DNA of 64,000 bases. Source: CBDDBH01 sp965225625 (GTDB lineage: Bacteria; Pseudomonadota; Gammaproteobacteria; JADZEE01). The stretch covers positions 62,001-126,000 of the forward strand of contig CBDDBH010000019.1 in assembly GCA_965225625.1 (NCBI GenBank), in the 5' to 3' direction. Positions 49,528 through 58,698 of this stretch are shown here, in pieces. Under the pieces are notes generated by a model, which did no database searches, had not been told where the DNA came from, and saw only the letters and a program-made list of their open reading frames with translations. The stretch's first letter is position 1. Each line of letters opens with the position of its first letter. The translations under genes were made by a program, and so were the position numbers.

Positions 49528-51291
49528 ATGACTATCGGACAATTTAAAGGCTTATTCGCCGCGAGTATTGTCGCAGCATTGCTAGGGTGTTCTGAACAAG
49601 AGCCTGCGCAGGAACCCGTCGCGGCCACGCCGTCCAAGCGGCCTGCCGAGATCCAAGCGCAAGTAGACGAACGCCCGAACATCGTATTGATCATCGCCGA
49701 CGACCTGGGCTATTCGGACATGGGCGCTTTCGGCGGTGAAATCAACACACCCAATCTCGATGCGCTGGCCGCTCAGGGCAAGATGCTGACCAACTTTCAC
49801 GTTGCCCCGACCTGCTCACCGACTCGCGCCATGTTGCTCTCGGGCGCAGATAACCATAAGGCCGGCCTGGGTACGATGAACGGTATGGAGTCGCCGGAGC
49901 AAAAAGGGCAGCCGGGTTACGAAACTCATCTGAATTTCGACATTGTGACGTTCGTTCAGCTATTGCGCGACTCGGGCTATCACACCTACATGGCCGGCAA
50001 ATGGCAACTTGGCTATGAGGAGGGATTGTTTCCTCCGGACCGTGGTTTCGAGGAGGCCTATTGGTTGATGCAAGGCGGCGGCAGCCATTTTGCCGATATG
50101 ACGGGTTTGGCGGCAAGCTCGCCGAAATCGTTGTACTTCGAGAACCGCGAGTCTATTGACACATTGCCTGAGGACTTTTACTCATCGAAGAACTATACCG
50201 ACAAAATGATCGAGTACATCGACAAGAACCGCGCAGATGACACGCCGTTCTTCGTGTACGCGGCGTACACCGCACCGCATTGGCCGTTACAGGCGCCCGA
50301 AGAATATATCGAGAAGTACGCGGGAGTTTACGATGTCGGTTACGATGTTATTCGAGCGCAACGAATCAAACGTATGCGCGAACTTGGGATTATTGCCGAG
50401 GATTTGGTGCCGGCGCCGCAACATCCCGAGTGGCCGAGCTGGGATAGCTTGAACGCCGAGCAGCAAGCGCTTGAGGTGCGCCGTATGCAAGTCTACGCAG
50501 GTATGGTCGAGGCTCTCGACCATAACATCGGTCGTCTCGTCAGCCATTTGCGCGAAACCGGTGAAATCGATAACACCATAATCATGTTTATGTCGGATAA
50601 CGGCGCAGAAGGTGCGAACCCGGCAGATTTGTCCGACAACCAAGACTGGATCCGCACGGACTTCGACAACAGTCGCGAGAATATGGGGCGCACCGGTTCC
50701 TATATTTCCTATGGTCCCGGTTGGGCGCATGTGGGCGCTACGCCTTTCAGTCTTTACAAATCATTTCCTTCCGAGGGGGGATTGATCTCACCAAGTTTTG
50801 TGGTGATGCCGGGACAGGTCGAAGCAGGTAGCCGCTCGGCAGCGTTCGCGACGGTTTTGGATGTTGCCCCAACGCTGCTTGAACTCGCAGGTGTCGAGCA
50901 TCCCGCTCCTCGCTACAAAGAGCGTCAAGTTCATGCTCTGGAAGGGACATCGATGTTGGGATTTTTGCGTGACGAACGCAATGAGGTACACGACGAGGAT
51001 TACGTCTTCGGTTTGGAACTCTTTAATAGACGGATGTTGCGACAGGGAGATTGGAAGCTTTTGTACCTGAACAAACCCTGGGGTAAGTCCGATTGGGCAC
51101 TCTACAATCTCGCCGATGATCCCGGCGAGCAGCACGATTTGACTACCGACAAGCCCAAAAAGTATAGCGAGATGCTCGCGCTGTGGGATCGGTATGTCCA
51201 AACCAATGGCGTTGTCGTCTTCGAGGGTTTAGAGATGCGTTTCAGTAACGCTAAAACGCATTACGACCTGCCAGTCGAGCCGTCCGAATAG
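49528..51291 (+). CDS. Type I sulfatase (arylsulfatase-like), lipoprotein
   Basis: A 587-residue protein with a lipobox (AALLG-Cys21), so periplasmic or outer-membrane anchored. Metal-binding IADDLGYSDMGAFGG follows. The formylglycine site is Cys96 in APTCSPTRAML, which fits CxPxR only as CSPTR and is the usual substrate of the maturation enzyme. The catalytic-site motif GKWHLG reads GKWQLG (Gln160 for His). C-terminal arylsulfatase elements (DWKLLYLNKPWG) are present. It removes sulfate from an organic ester, if active. Confidence 0.88.
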   Translation: MTIGQFKGLFAASIVAALLGCSEQEPAQEPVAATPSKRPAEIQAQVDERPNIVLIIADDLGYSDMGAFGGEINTPNLDALAAQGKMLTNFHVAPTCSPTRAMLLSGADNHKAGLGTMNGMESPEQKGQPGYETHLNFDIVTFVQLLRDSGYHTYMAGKWQLGYEEGLFPPDRGFEEAYWLMQGGGSHFADMTGLAASSPKSLYFENRESIDTLPEDFYSSKNYTDKMIEYIDKNRADDTPFFVYAAYTAPHWPLQAPEEYIEKYAGVYDVGYDVIRAQRIKRMRELGIIAEDLVPAPQHPEWPSWDSLNAEQQALEVRRMQVYAGMVEALDHNIGRLVSHLRETGEIDNTIIMFMSDNGAEGANPADLSDNQDWIRTDFDNSRENMGRTGSYISYGPGWAHVGATPFSLYKSFPSEGGLISPSFVVMPGQVEAGSRSAAFATVLDVAPTLLELAGVEHPAPRYKERQVHALEGTSMLGFLRDERNEVHDEDYVFGLELFNRRMLRQGDWKLLYLNKPWGKSDWALYNLADDPGEQHDLTTDKPKKYSEMLALWDRYVQTNGVVVFEGLEMRFSNAKTHYDLPVEPSE

Positions 51292-51346
51292 AAGCCGGTC
51301 CTAGCAGCCGCGCGCGGCGCCTCCATGCAATAGGCGGGCTACCCGC

Positions 51347-52528
51347 ATGACCGCCCCTTATAAGCGGCTGGCGCTGCCGATCTACGCGCCTTCGTTGCTG
51401 ACGGCCATTGGTCAGCAGGCGGTACTCATTCTGTTACCCCTCTACGCCTTACATCTGAACGGCGGTGTTGCGTGGGCTGCTGCAATTCTCGGTTTTCGCG
51501 GTGTCGGTGCTTGGTTAGCCGACGTGCCAGCGGGGTTGCTTGCGACACGCTATGGGGATAAGGCGGTGATGCTCCTGGGCTTGGCACTGATGAGTGTTGC
51601 CGGCCTGTTGCTTTCTATCGTCGAGACTCTACCGGCCCTCGCGATGGTTGCCGTGCTGTACGGCATTGGAATGAGTAGTTGGTTACTTGGGCGGGTCTCT
51701 TACATTACCGGAACCTGCGAGATCGGGGAACGTGGTCGCGCTATTTCGATAATGGCAGGTATGCAACGTACGGGGACATTGTTGGGGCCGGCGATTGGCG
51801 GGTCTCTCGCGCAGTTTGTCGGTTACGAGGTTGCGTTCCTCGCGGCCGCTATTAGCGCCGCGGGCGCGGCAGCGTTGGTCACCATGTTTACGGCAAACGT
51901 TCTTAGCGCCGAGGATGGCGGAGGCATCCGGCTGCGCAACATTTCGGATATCGTGATAGCACACTGCAAGGTTTTTTTGACAGCCGGGGGCGCCGCGTTT
52001 GCCTTGACGTTGATGCGTGCTGCTCGCTTGTTGCTGGTCCCCGTCTGGGGAGAACTGATAGGTTTGGATGCGGCAAAGATCGGGCTCTTGTATTCGTTGT
52101 CAGTTGTTGTAGAAATCGCGATGTTCTACCACGTCGGTGTGGCCATGGATTCGCGTGGTCGTAAATGGACCGCCGTCCCTTGTATGGCCTTGCTCGCGCT
52201 GTCGCTGTTGTTATTGCCAAGCGTATCGGGTTTTTACTCCCTCCTTGCCGTTTGCGTAGTTGCAGGCGTGGGAAACGGGTTTGGTACCGGATTGGTATTG
52301 ACGCTGGGGTCGGATTTTTCTCCCGCGCAGCGTCGCGGCGAGTTCCTGGGAGTGTGGCGACTCACAACGGACTTAGGCCTGGCCGGTGGACCGTTCATGA
52401 TTGCAGGGCTTGCCCAGGCTACAACGTTGACGATTGCTACTGTCTGTACTGCAGGCGTTGGACTGGTTGGTCTGGCAATAATGATCTTTTGTGTCGAGGA
52501 TACCTTGGCAACCCTGGAGCGTCGGTGA
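51347..52528 (+). CDS. Major facilitator superfamily transporter
   Basis: A 393-residue inner-membrane carrier with about twelve hydrophobic helices. The MFS signature loop between helices 2 and 3 reads ADVPAGLLATRYGDK. GMQRTGTLLGPAIGGSLAQFVG (about residues 145-166) is the exporter-type helix 5 region. A drug or metabolite efflux role is likely; the substrate is unknown. It starts 56 bases after the sulfatase. Confidence 0.88.
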   Translation: MTAPYKRLALPIYAPSLLTAIGQQAVLILLPLYALHLNGGVAWAAAILGFRGVGAWLADVPAGLLATRYGDKAVMLLGLALMSVAGLLLSIVETLPALAMVAVLYGIGMSSWLLGRVSYITGTCEIGERGRAISIMAGMQRTGTLLGPAIGGSLAQFVGYEVAFLAAAISAAGAAALVTMFTANVLSAEDGGGIRLRNISDIVIAHCKVFLTAGGAAFALTLMRAARLLLVPVWGELIGLDAAKIGLLYSLSVVVEIAMFYHVGVAMDSRGRKWTAVPCMALLALSLLLLPSVSGFYSLLAVCVVAGVGNGFGTGLVLTLGSDFSPAQRRGEFLGVWRLTTDLGLAGGPFMIAGLAQATTLTIATVCTAGVGLVGLAIMIFCVEDTLATLERR

Positions 52529-52612
52529 ATGCATTCCTGCGTGCAATTTCTCATACAGACGCTAGACTTAGGCGCCTAGCTTGAGCCCGAGAAAACCAAA
52601 GAGAGGAAAATA

Positions 52613-53482
52613 ATGAACCGAACCTGCCTATTCAGCCTATTGATCGTCGGCCTACTGTCGGCGGTGATCACGGGGTGTAGTTCTGACGACGATGGCAAAG
52701 CTGCGGCGCCAGCGCCTAGCCAACCTTCCAGCCCACCCGCGGTAGTCGAAGAAGCGCCTGCGGTCGCCGATGCGGTTGCGGACGTTGCAGATAGCGACGC
52801 GATTGAAGCTGACTGGACTGTTGCTTTAACAGCAGTTGGCCGATCGGCCCAGGATCAAGATGCCGACGCCGCACGCAAGCCCATTGAGGTCGTAGGATTT
52901 CTGGACATCGAGCCGGGCATGACCGTCCTCGATTTGATTGCCGCGGGGGGTTATTACACGGAGGTTCTAGCAGCGGCCGTTGGTCGCGAAGGCAAGGTTT
53001 ATTCGCACAACACTGAATTCATTCTGACCATGCGCGAAGGTAAGAATGAAAAAACGATCAGCGCACGCCTCGCCGATGACCGCCTGCCGAACGTCGAACG
53101 TTGGGATCGCGAGTTCGGACAATTGGGTATGAGCAACCAGGTAGATGCCGCAATGCTCTCGCTCAATCTTCACGATGTTTACAATTATCAGGGCAAAGAC
53201 ACGGCACTGGCCTTCCTCAAGGACATCGCTGTGGCGCTAAAGCCTGGTGGGGTCCTGGGTGTTATCGATCACGCAGGTATTTCCGGCGTGGACAATAAGG
53301 AGTTACATCGGATCGAGCAGGTGTTGGCCGAACAACTGCTGGTTGAATCGGGCTTTGTAATCGAGGCCCAGTCCGATCTACTGGCCAACGCGGACGACAC
53401 TCACACGGTTGGTGTATTCGATCCGGCCATGCGGCGCCAGACTGACCGATTTCTTATCCGCGCGCGCAATTCCAGCGAATAA
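52613..53482 (+). CDS. Lipoprotein class I methyltransferase-fold protein (COG4798-like)
   Basis: The N-terminus is a lipoprotein signal (SAVITG-Cys22) followed by an Ala/Pro-rich linker to about residue 65. The rest is a Rossmann methyltransferase domain: VLDLIAAGGYYTEVLAAAVG is motif I, with GKVYSHN, DAAMLSLNLHDVY (motif IV) and LKPGGVLGVIDH (motif V). Related predicted methyltransferases with signal peptides exist (COG4798), but SAM is not known to be available in the periplasm, so the activity is uncertain. Confidence 0.8.
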   Translation: MNRTCLFSLLIVGLLSAVITGCSSDDDGKAAAPAPSQPSSPPAVVEEAPAVADAVADVADSDAIEADWTVALTAVGRSAQDQDADAARKPIEVVGFLDIEPGMTVLDLIAAGGYYTEVLAAAVGREGKVYSHNTEFILTMREGKNEKTISARLADDRLPNVERWDREFGQLGMSNQVDAAMLSLNLHDVYNYQGKDTALAFLKDIAVALKPGGVLGVIDHAGISGVDNKELHRIEQVLAEQLLVESGFVIEAQSDLLANADDTHTVGVFDPAMRRQTDRFLIRARNSSE

Positions 53483-53565
53483 CCCAGCGAAGTAAGCGCG
53501 ATGAATGAAAACGCCCCCCCGATTTTGAGGGGCCGGATTCGGCTAAGCAAGCCTGGAGATTGAAT

Positions 53566-54468
53566 ATGCTGCCGCAAACCATCGGTGATTTTTCCATCAG
53601 CTGTGTAGTCGAGTCGCAAGATCCCACTTTCCCACTGGATTTCCTGCTCCCGAGTGCCGAGCCAACCGCCGTTGCCGAGCATCGTCATTGGCTGGAGCCT
53701 ACGTTTATTGAACCCGCCACCGGCATGCTCATTATGAGCTTTCACAGTTACATCATTCGTACCGAGCGCCACACCATCGTGGTCGACGCCTGTGTCGGTA
53801 ATGATAAGGAACGGCCCGATTTCCCCGAAATGCATCGTCTGCAAAGGCCATTCCTCGCCGATTTGGCGGCTGCGGGTGTCCATCCAGAAGAGGTGGATTT
53901 CCTCATGTGTACCCATCTGCACCCCGACCATGTGGGTTGGAACACGCGACTGCAAGACGGCCGCTGGGTCCCTACGTTTCCAAACGCGCAATATTTGTTT
54001 GGGCGTACCGAACTGGAAGCATGGGAAAATTACGCAAATAATGTCGCCGGTGGCCCCGACGATCCGCTGCCGAAACCTGTTAGCAATATACAGCGGGCGA
54101 GTTACCTCGACAGCGTGTTACCCGTCGTGGAGGCGGGCAAAGCGGTGTTGATCGACGACGGCCATCAGGTTGAGGACGGGATCTGGGTGGAAAGCGCGCC
54201 TGGCCATACACCCGGCAACGCGGTAATCAACGTCGAATCTAACGGCAAAAGCGCGCTACTGTGCGGCGATTCCTTGCACCATCCAGTGCAGCTGCCATTT
54301 CCTCAATGGTCCAGTGCTTTTTGTTCTGATCCCGTGCAGTCGGCTGCGACGCGTCGCACACTGCTGGGACGCATTGCGGATACCGGCACGCTGCTGATGC
54401 CGGCTCATTTCCCAAGTCCAACTTGTGGCCGGATCATTAGTAAAGGTGATGGGTTTTTGTTCGCGTGA
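53566..54468 (+). CDS. Metallo-beta-lactamase fold hydrolase
   Basis: A 300-residue cytoplasmic hydrolase started at ATG 53566 (GGAGATTG upstream; TTG 53560 is a weak alternative). The zinc motif THLHPDHVGW is near residue 112, then APGHTPGN (third His) near 212 and LLCGDSLHHP (bridging Asp) near 232; a late PAHFP gives the last His. The lactonase/quorum-quenching and alkyl-sulfatase neighbours of the family are possible relatives; the substrate is unknown. Confidence 0.85.
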   Translation: MLPQTIGDFSISCVVESQDPTFPLDFLLPSAEPTAVAEHRHWLEPTFIEPATGMLIMSFHSYIIRTERHTIVVDACVGNDKERPDFPEMHRLQRPFLADLAAAGVHPEEVDFLMCTHLHPDHVGWNTRLQDGRWVPTFPNAQYLFGRTELEAWENYANNVAGGPDDPLPKPVSNIQRASYLDSVLPVVEAGKAVLIDDGHQVEDGIWVESAPGHTPGNAVINVESNGKSALLCGDSLHHPVQLPFPQWSSAFCSDPVQSAATRRTLLGRIADTGTLLMPAHFPSPTCGRIISKGDGFLFA

Positions 54469-54599
54469 TTGCTGCACGATTTTCGCAGCGACAAGCTCGA
54501 TAGTCCTTTTAGTTTTGAGCTTGCTAGCCTTATCCCTAATTAGTCTAATAACTGCATAGCGGATCGGTTTTAGCCTGCTATAGTTATCTATAGACGCCG

Positions 54600-54765
54600 T
54601 AAAAACTCTCCGCCGACCCAGTCGGTGAGGCAGCGGGTGAGGCGGCAGCAAAGAGGTCGGGCAAAAGGTACCTCCCCGATCAACCTTCGCTCTTAAAGAG
54701 ACCACTTTGCATCGCAAAGTGAAATCACCGACAGAACCCCGCCTAGTGCGGGGTTCATTTTTTAG
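54600..54765 (+). ncRNA. Candidate structured RNA ending in a terminator
   Basis: In the 293-base gap after the MBL gene. The arms GTCGGTGA (54621-54628) and TCACCGAC (54725-54732) pair over about 100 bases, enclosing CACTTTGC-AT-GCAAAGTG-like hairpin sequence near 54703-54721 and a GGTCGGG/CCCGATC pair. A terminator follows directly. It has no reading frame of note and matches no riboswitch I can name. A 3' UTR of the MBL gene is the alternative. Confidence 0.4.
54734..54763 (+). terminator. Rho-independent terminator
   Basis: Arms GAACCCCGC (54734-54742) and GCGGGGTTC (54748-54756) with a CTAGT loop are followed by ATTTTTT. The T-run lies on the plus strand, so it ends transcripts from the MBL side; the converging Rieske gene stops inside it (54762). 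Confidence 0.85.
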
Positions 54766-56014
54766 CGGGGGAAATTTCCGCGCGCATGTTCGGCGCTCTG
54801 CACCGCGCGCGCTTGCTGGCTGGCGAATTTGCGCCACATGGTGAGTTCAACATCCGGACGGAACAGTCGTTCACGCTGCCAACCATCTTCCTCTGCGTAG
54901 AATTTTTCCATGTTGCGCCGCGCAAATGCGTCCTCCTGCGTAAACTCCTTCGCGATCCCATCCCACATCTCGTGACAGCCCGTATCGAGCCAGTGTCTTC
55001 GCTCAGCCTCGTTCTTTACGGCTTTACAGCCAAACTGAAAATAGGTGTGTGTGCCGGAATCTTTGGGCACGTAGAATTCAACATGCCAGACGTCAGGGAA
55101 GAGCCAACTATCGACCTTGAGTCCACACGGCATCCACAATCCGACGATGCCGAGGTTGGCGCCTTTGATAGCGTCGGCCAATTGCGCATCAGTTTTACCC
55201 TCCGCCAAGGGGGTTCGCACTGTTACGGGCTCACGTCCTCCGTTGGCAGGGATGATGGCTTCGAACGGCATTTCCGTCTGGGTTATTTTGCGCGTAAAGC
55301 CCTTCGGGCCAGGATCTGAATCGTAGTAGGTCGTTGTTTTACGTACATCTTCGCGATTGGTGACCCAACCAAATGGCACCGTCTCATCGGCGTCGATACA
55401 AAGTTTCGACCAATCGTGAATGAAATGGTGGCCGGGATCGTAGCCATTCTCACAAGCCAGTCGCCAATTGGCATCGATGTCGTATTGCTCTACCGACGCC
55501 ACCGCCATGCCGGCATCCAGGAATCCAGGCGGTAGGTCGGCTTCCAGAGGTGGCGGCTCTATGTCACCGACGAACACAAAGATAATGTTCTTGCGCTCCT
55601 CAACCGGGTAGCTCTTGATCTTGCATTTGCCCATAATCGGAGATTCTGGCTCACTTAGAATTGTGAACAGTGCTCCAGTTTCCAGATCGTAAGTCCATGT
55701 GTGATACCAACACGTTAGCGTGTCTTTCGTATAAAACAGCGGTCGAGCCGAAAAACGCACGCCGCGATGCAGCAGCGATCCTCTACGGCAAACACACGCC
55801 CTTCCTGGCGGGGAAGCATTATGTCTTCACCCAGCAACTTGACACTGCTGGCCGAGCCTTCTTCGATTTGGTGGGAAAGCGCCGCTGGATACCAGTAATC
55901 TCGGAAACCCAGTTCGGCATCCAGCCAGATCTGCCACGGTTTACCCGGTTTTGGTCGGGCACGATCGACAAAATCAACTGTTCCATCGATCAACGCTTTG
56001 GTCGCGTCTGCCAT
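54762..56014 (-). CDS. Rieske non-heme iron oxygenase large subunit, with a frameshift
   Basis: Start 56014 has an AGGAGGA ribosome site and gives MADATKALIDGTVDFVDRA. The frame breaks at about 55770 inside the Rieske motif: one lost base turns Cys-Leu-His (RCLHRG) into Cys-Cys-Ile. The rest gives CWYHTW, the second Cys-x2-His, and the catalytic iron site NGYDPGHHFIH. The whole is about 417 residues, like CarAa-, KshA- or vanillate demethylase-type oxygenases. No reductase or ferredoxin is adjacent. The substrate is unknown. Confidence 0.85.
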
Positions 56015-56130
56015 TACGGTCCTCCTGTACCACCTTATTCCCGTGCGCACGCACTTTAGCATGCGACCCGCCCCCAGGCTGCCTATTGCCACCGGGCTTC
56101 GCTTAGAATGGTCTATGCAAGGTTTCAGCG

Positions 56131-56736
56131 ATGGAGAATGCAATTTTGAGAACAATCGCGATAATTCTATGGACGACTTTGAACATAACTGGTGCGGCTG
56201 CCGCCGAAGAGCTGCCGCTAACCGGCAACTGGGTCGTCAACCATGAACTCAGCGATGACACCGACATTGCCGTTGAAAAATCGATTAAAAAAGCCGGTGG
56301 TAAGGTCAAGCGTGCGCGCGGCAAAAAGGGAAAAATAAGAGGCCGCCATAAGGGTGGGCCGGAAGATCAAGCGCTTTATGACCATGTTGCCTATGACGAA
56401 TTTCTGGAAATTGAGCAACAAGGTACGCGTTTTAGTTTTACGCATGCAGACGGATTCAAGCGCACGTTTTTCGCTGATAATAGAGGTCGTGTCGTCTCCG
56501 CCAGCGGAAGTCACACTGACGACGACCAGGATTTTTCTTTCGGCTACTGGGAAGATGGGAAATTGGTGGTCGAGTCACGCCCCCGCGATGGTGGCAATTT
56601 GACCGAACTCTATGCAATCGTGCCGGAGACCGGACAGCTGCGGGTGGAGTTGTATCTCGAGCCGTTGAAGTTCCCGGTTCCCATCGACATTGTGCGAATT
56701 TTCGACGCTGCAGCAAGCATTGAGACCGTCCCCTAA
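56131..56736 (+). CDS. Secreted protein of unknown function
   Basis: A 201-residue protein with a signal peptide (AAIILWTTLN region; cleavage after GAAAA, residue 25). A strongly basic stretch of Lys and Arg (about residues 49-72) follows. The C-terminal half is beta-rich (FLEIEQQGTRFSFTHADGF, YWEDGKLVVESRP, LRVELYLEP) and resembles a calycin/lipocalin-like barrel. No family is recognised. It is followed by the regulated prenyl operon but has its own position and no shared promoter. Confidence 0.55.
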   Translation: MENAILRTIAIILWTTLNITGAAAAEELPLTGNWVVNHELSDDTDIAVEKSIKKAGGKVKRARGKKGKIRGRHKGGPEDQALYDHVAYDEFLEIEQQGTRFSFTHADGFKRTFFADNRGRVVSASGSHTDDDQDFSFGYWEDGKLVVESRPRDGGNLTELYAIVPETGQLRVELYLEPLKFPVPIDIVRIFDAAASIETVP

Positions 56737-56828
56737 TTGCATGTATTGCCTCCTCAGCGTCGCGTTGCGGCAAAGTCGAAAGAACAGGAAACCCACCTTA
56801 TCGCTAATCTCCAGAACCAAATAGCGTT

Positions 56829-56878
56829 GTACTTTACAATATAAAGTACTTGACGAATTATTTTATCTTTCGTATCGT
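56829..56878 (+). promoter_or_regulatory. Sigma-70 promoter with abutting palindromic operator
   Basis: The palindrome GTACTTTA-N5-TAAAGTAC (56829-56849) lies directly before -35 TTGACG (56850-56855). A 17-base spacer leads to -10 TATCGT (56873-56878). Transcription should start near 56885, only about five bases before the ATG at 56890, and no ribosome site is visible. The wing-helix protein of this operon is the obvious ligand of the palindrome. Confidence 0.75.
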
Positions 56879-56889
56879 AGCTCCCCCTC

Positions 56890-57495
56890 ATGCTGCCCGC
56901 AGAATCGAAAAACTCGGAACCCATTTCATTGCACGAGCGTGCAGTTGATGACCTGCGTTACATACGCGAAAAAATGGCGGATGCGGTTGCCTTTACTTCG
57001 GTTCCTGGAAAGGGCGGCATTTGCATGGGTATTTGCGGCGTCGCCGCTACCCCTTTCGCGCTCCATGCCGACAGTATCGAGGTTTGGCTGGCGATCTGGT
57101 TAGCAGCGGCGTGCGCTGCAGTCGCGATCGGCGGTTGGACTATGGTTCGTAAAGCGAAGGCTTTTGAGCAGACGCTGGCGTCGGGTCCGGGCAGAAAGTT
57201 TGCTTTGGCGCTTTTGCCTACGCTGTTAGCGTCTGGCTTGTTGACCGCAGCCTGCTACGCGCGGGGCGCAACCGACATGCTAGCGGGTATTTGGTTACTG
57301 CTGTACGGCGCCGCAGTGATAACTGCGGGAGCGTTCTCAATATCGATCGTGCCGTTAATGGGGATCAGTTTTATGTTTCTGGGTGGTGTTGCTTTGCTCG
57401 GACCACCAAATTGGAGCGATCCCCTTATGGGGCTTGGATTCGGCGGTTTGCATATACTCTTTGGCAGCATCATCGCACAGCGATATGGAGGTTAA
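56890..57495 (+). CDS. Membrane protein of unknown function (prenyl operon, gene 1)
   Basis: A 201-residue protein with a hydrophilic N-terminus (residues 1-40, HERAVDDLRYIREKMADA) and five or six membrane helices after it. No motif is recognised. It begins close to the promoter, and its stop is six bases before the next gene, so it leads the four-gene operon. Its role may be to sense or flip a lipid, but that is inference only. Confidence 0.6.
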   Translation: MLPAESKNSEPISLHERAVDDLRYIREKMADAVAFTSVPGKGGICMGICGVAATPFALHADSIEVWLAIWLAAACAAVAIGGWTMVRKAKAFEQTLASGPGRKFALALLPTLLASGLLTAACYARGATDMLAGIWLLLYGAAVITAGAFSISIVPLMGISFMFLGGVALLGPPNWSDPLMGLGFGGLHILFGSIIAQRYGG

Positions 57496-57501
57496 ATAAG
57501 G

Positions 57502-57915
57502 ATGACCAAACCCGAAGTTGCTTCCAAGCGCGGTTCCCGGGTAGCCGCTCGCGGCAAAAAAAAGCAGGGCGCTGCCGATGTATTGCGCGTCGTGCAAGGC
57601 AAGCCGGACAAAAACATTGAAACGCACGACCTTGATCGTCTGATCCACGAACGTATGCGATTAGGTATCATGAGCGCTCTGGCCGTGAACAAGAAATTGA
57701 CGTTTGCTGAGTTGAAAGTGCTGATGCGGACCACTGACGGGAATCTCAGCGTACATGCTCGGAAATTGGAGGACGCCGACTACATCGCTTGCGCGAAGTT
57801 CTTCGAAGCGAGGATGCCCCGCACTGAGTATCGAATAACGGCGCGTGGTAATCGCGCCTTGAACCGCTATCTCGACCACATGGACGCGTTGATCCGAGCG
57901 ACTCGCCGCCCGTAG
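57502..57915 (+). CDS. Winged helix-turn-helix regulator (HTH_34-like)
   Basis: A 137-residue protein with a basic disordered N-terminus (KRGSRVAARGKKKQG) and a winged HTH (RLGIMSALAVNKKLTFAEL, TDGNLSVHARKLEDADYI, RTEYRITARGNRAL) at about residues 50-125. The wording TTDGNLSVHARKLE is the recognition helix of PF13601-like repressors. It probably binds the palindrome at 56829-56849 and autoregulates the operon. Confidence 0.8.
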   Translation: MTKPEVASKRGSRVAARGKKKQGAADVLRVVQGKPDKNIETHDLDRLIHERMRLGIMSALAVNKKLTFAELKVLMRTTDGNLSVHARKLEDADYIACAKFFEARMPRTEYRITARGNRALNRYLDHMDALIRATRRP

Positions 57916-57936
57916 TTTTTTTTGAGGATTGACTTT

Positions 57937-58698
57937 ATGATACAAAGTTCTTTTCATTGCAAGAAGCACTCTCCTTCGACGATACACGTCGCCATCATTA
58001 TGGATGGAAACGGCCGCTGGGCGCAGGCCAGGGGTAGGCGCCGTGTCCACGGACATGTCGTTGGCGCCAATGCTGTCACAGGGGTGGTCAAGTGCGCGCC
58101 TACACTCGATATCCACATGCTTACTTTGTATGCCTTTTCCGCCGATAATTGGCACCGTCCACGCTCGGAAGTGGATTTTCTCATGAAGTTGTTTGCTCGT
58201 TATCTGGCGCAGCAAACAACATTATGTATCGATACCGGTGTGCGACTCGAGGTGATCGGACGCCGCGATCGGTTGGCAGCGCCGTTGGGTGCGGCGATTG
58301 CAAGCGCTGAATCCGCGACTGCGGACGGCCAACGCTTGCATTTGAGAATTGCCATTGACTATTCAGCCCGTGACACCATCTTGCGTGCGTCACAGCTATG
58401 TAACGACGCAGTATCGCGTTCCGAGTTTGCGCAGATGCTCGCTCTCGCGTCCCACAGCAAAGATGCGACGGCGGATGTTGATCTCCTGATTCGCACAGGC
58501 GGGGAGCAGCGCTTGAGCGATTTTTTATTATGGGAATGCGCCTACGCGGAATTTGTGTTTACCCCGAGGATGTGGCCGGAATTCACCGCAGCGGATTTGC
58601 AGGCCGCCGTTGCAGAGTATCGCTCGCGGCAACGCAGATACGGTCGTTTACCTGAGACCGAAACTCAGCTATCGATTCAAGCAGGTATTCATGGATGA
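57937..58698 (+). CDS. Secondary cis-prenyltransferase (UppS family)
   Basis: ATG 57937 (GAGG at 57924-57927) gives 253 residues. Family motifs: IMDGNGRWAQ with catalytic Asp23, TLYAFSADNWHRP, LLIRTGGEQRLSDFLLWECAYAEF and an Arg/Pro-rich end. The usual NYGGR is replaced by DYSARD, which marks a divergent subgroup. It adds isoprene units in cis. It lies far from any cdsA/dxr cluster, so it is probably a second enzyme with another chain length or primer. It overlaps the next gene by eight bases. Confidence 0.85.
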   Translation: MIQSSFHCKKHSPSTIHVAIIMDGNGRWAQARGRRRVHGHVVGANAVTGVVKCAPTLDIHMLTLYAFSADNWHRPRSEVDFLMKLFARYLAQQTTLCIDTGVRLEVIGRRDRLAAPLGAAIASAESATADGQRLHLRIAIDYSARDTILRASQLCNDAVSRSEFAQMLALASHSKDATADVDLLIRTGGEQRLSDFLLWECAYAEFVFTPRMWPEFTAADLQAAVAEYRSRQRRYGRLPETETQLSIQAGIHG

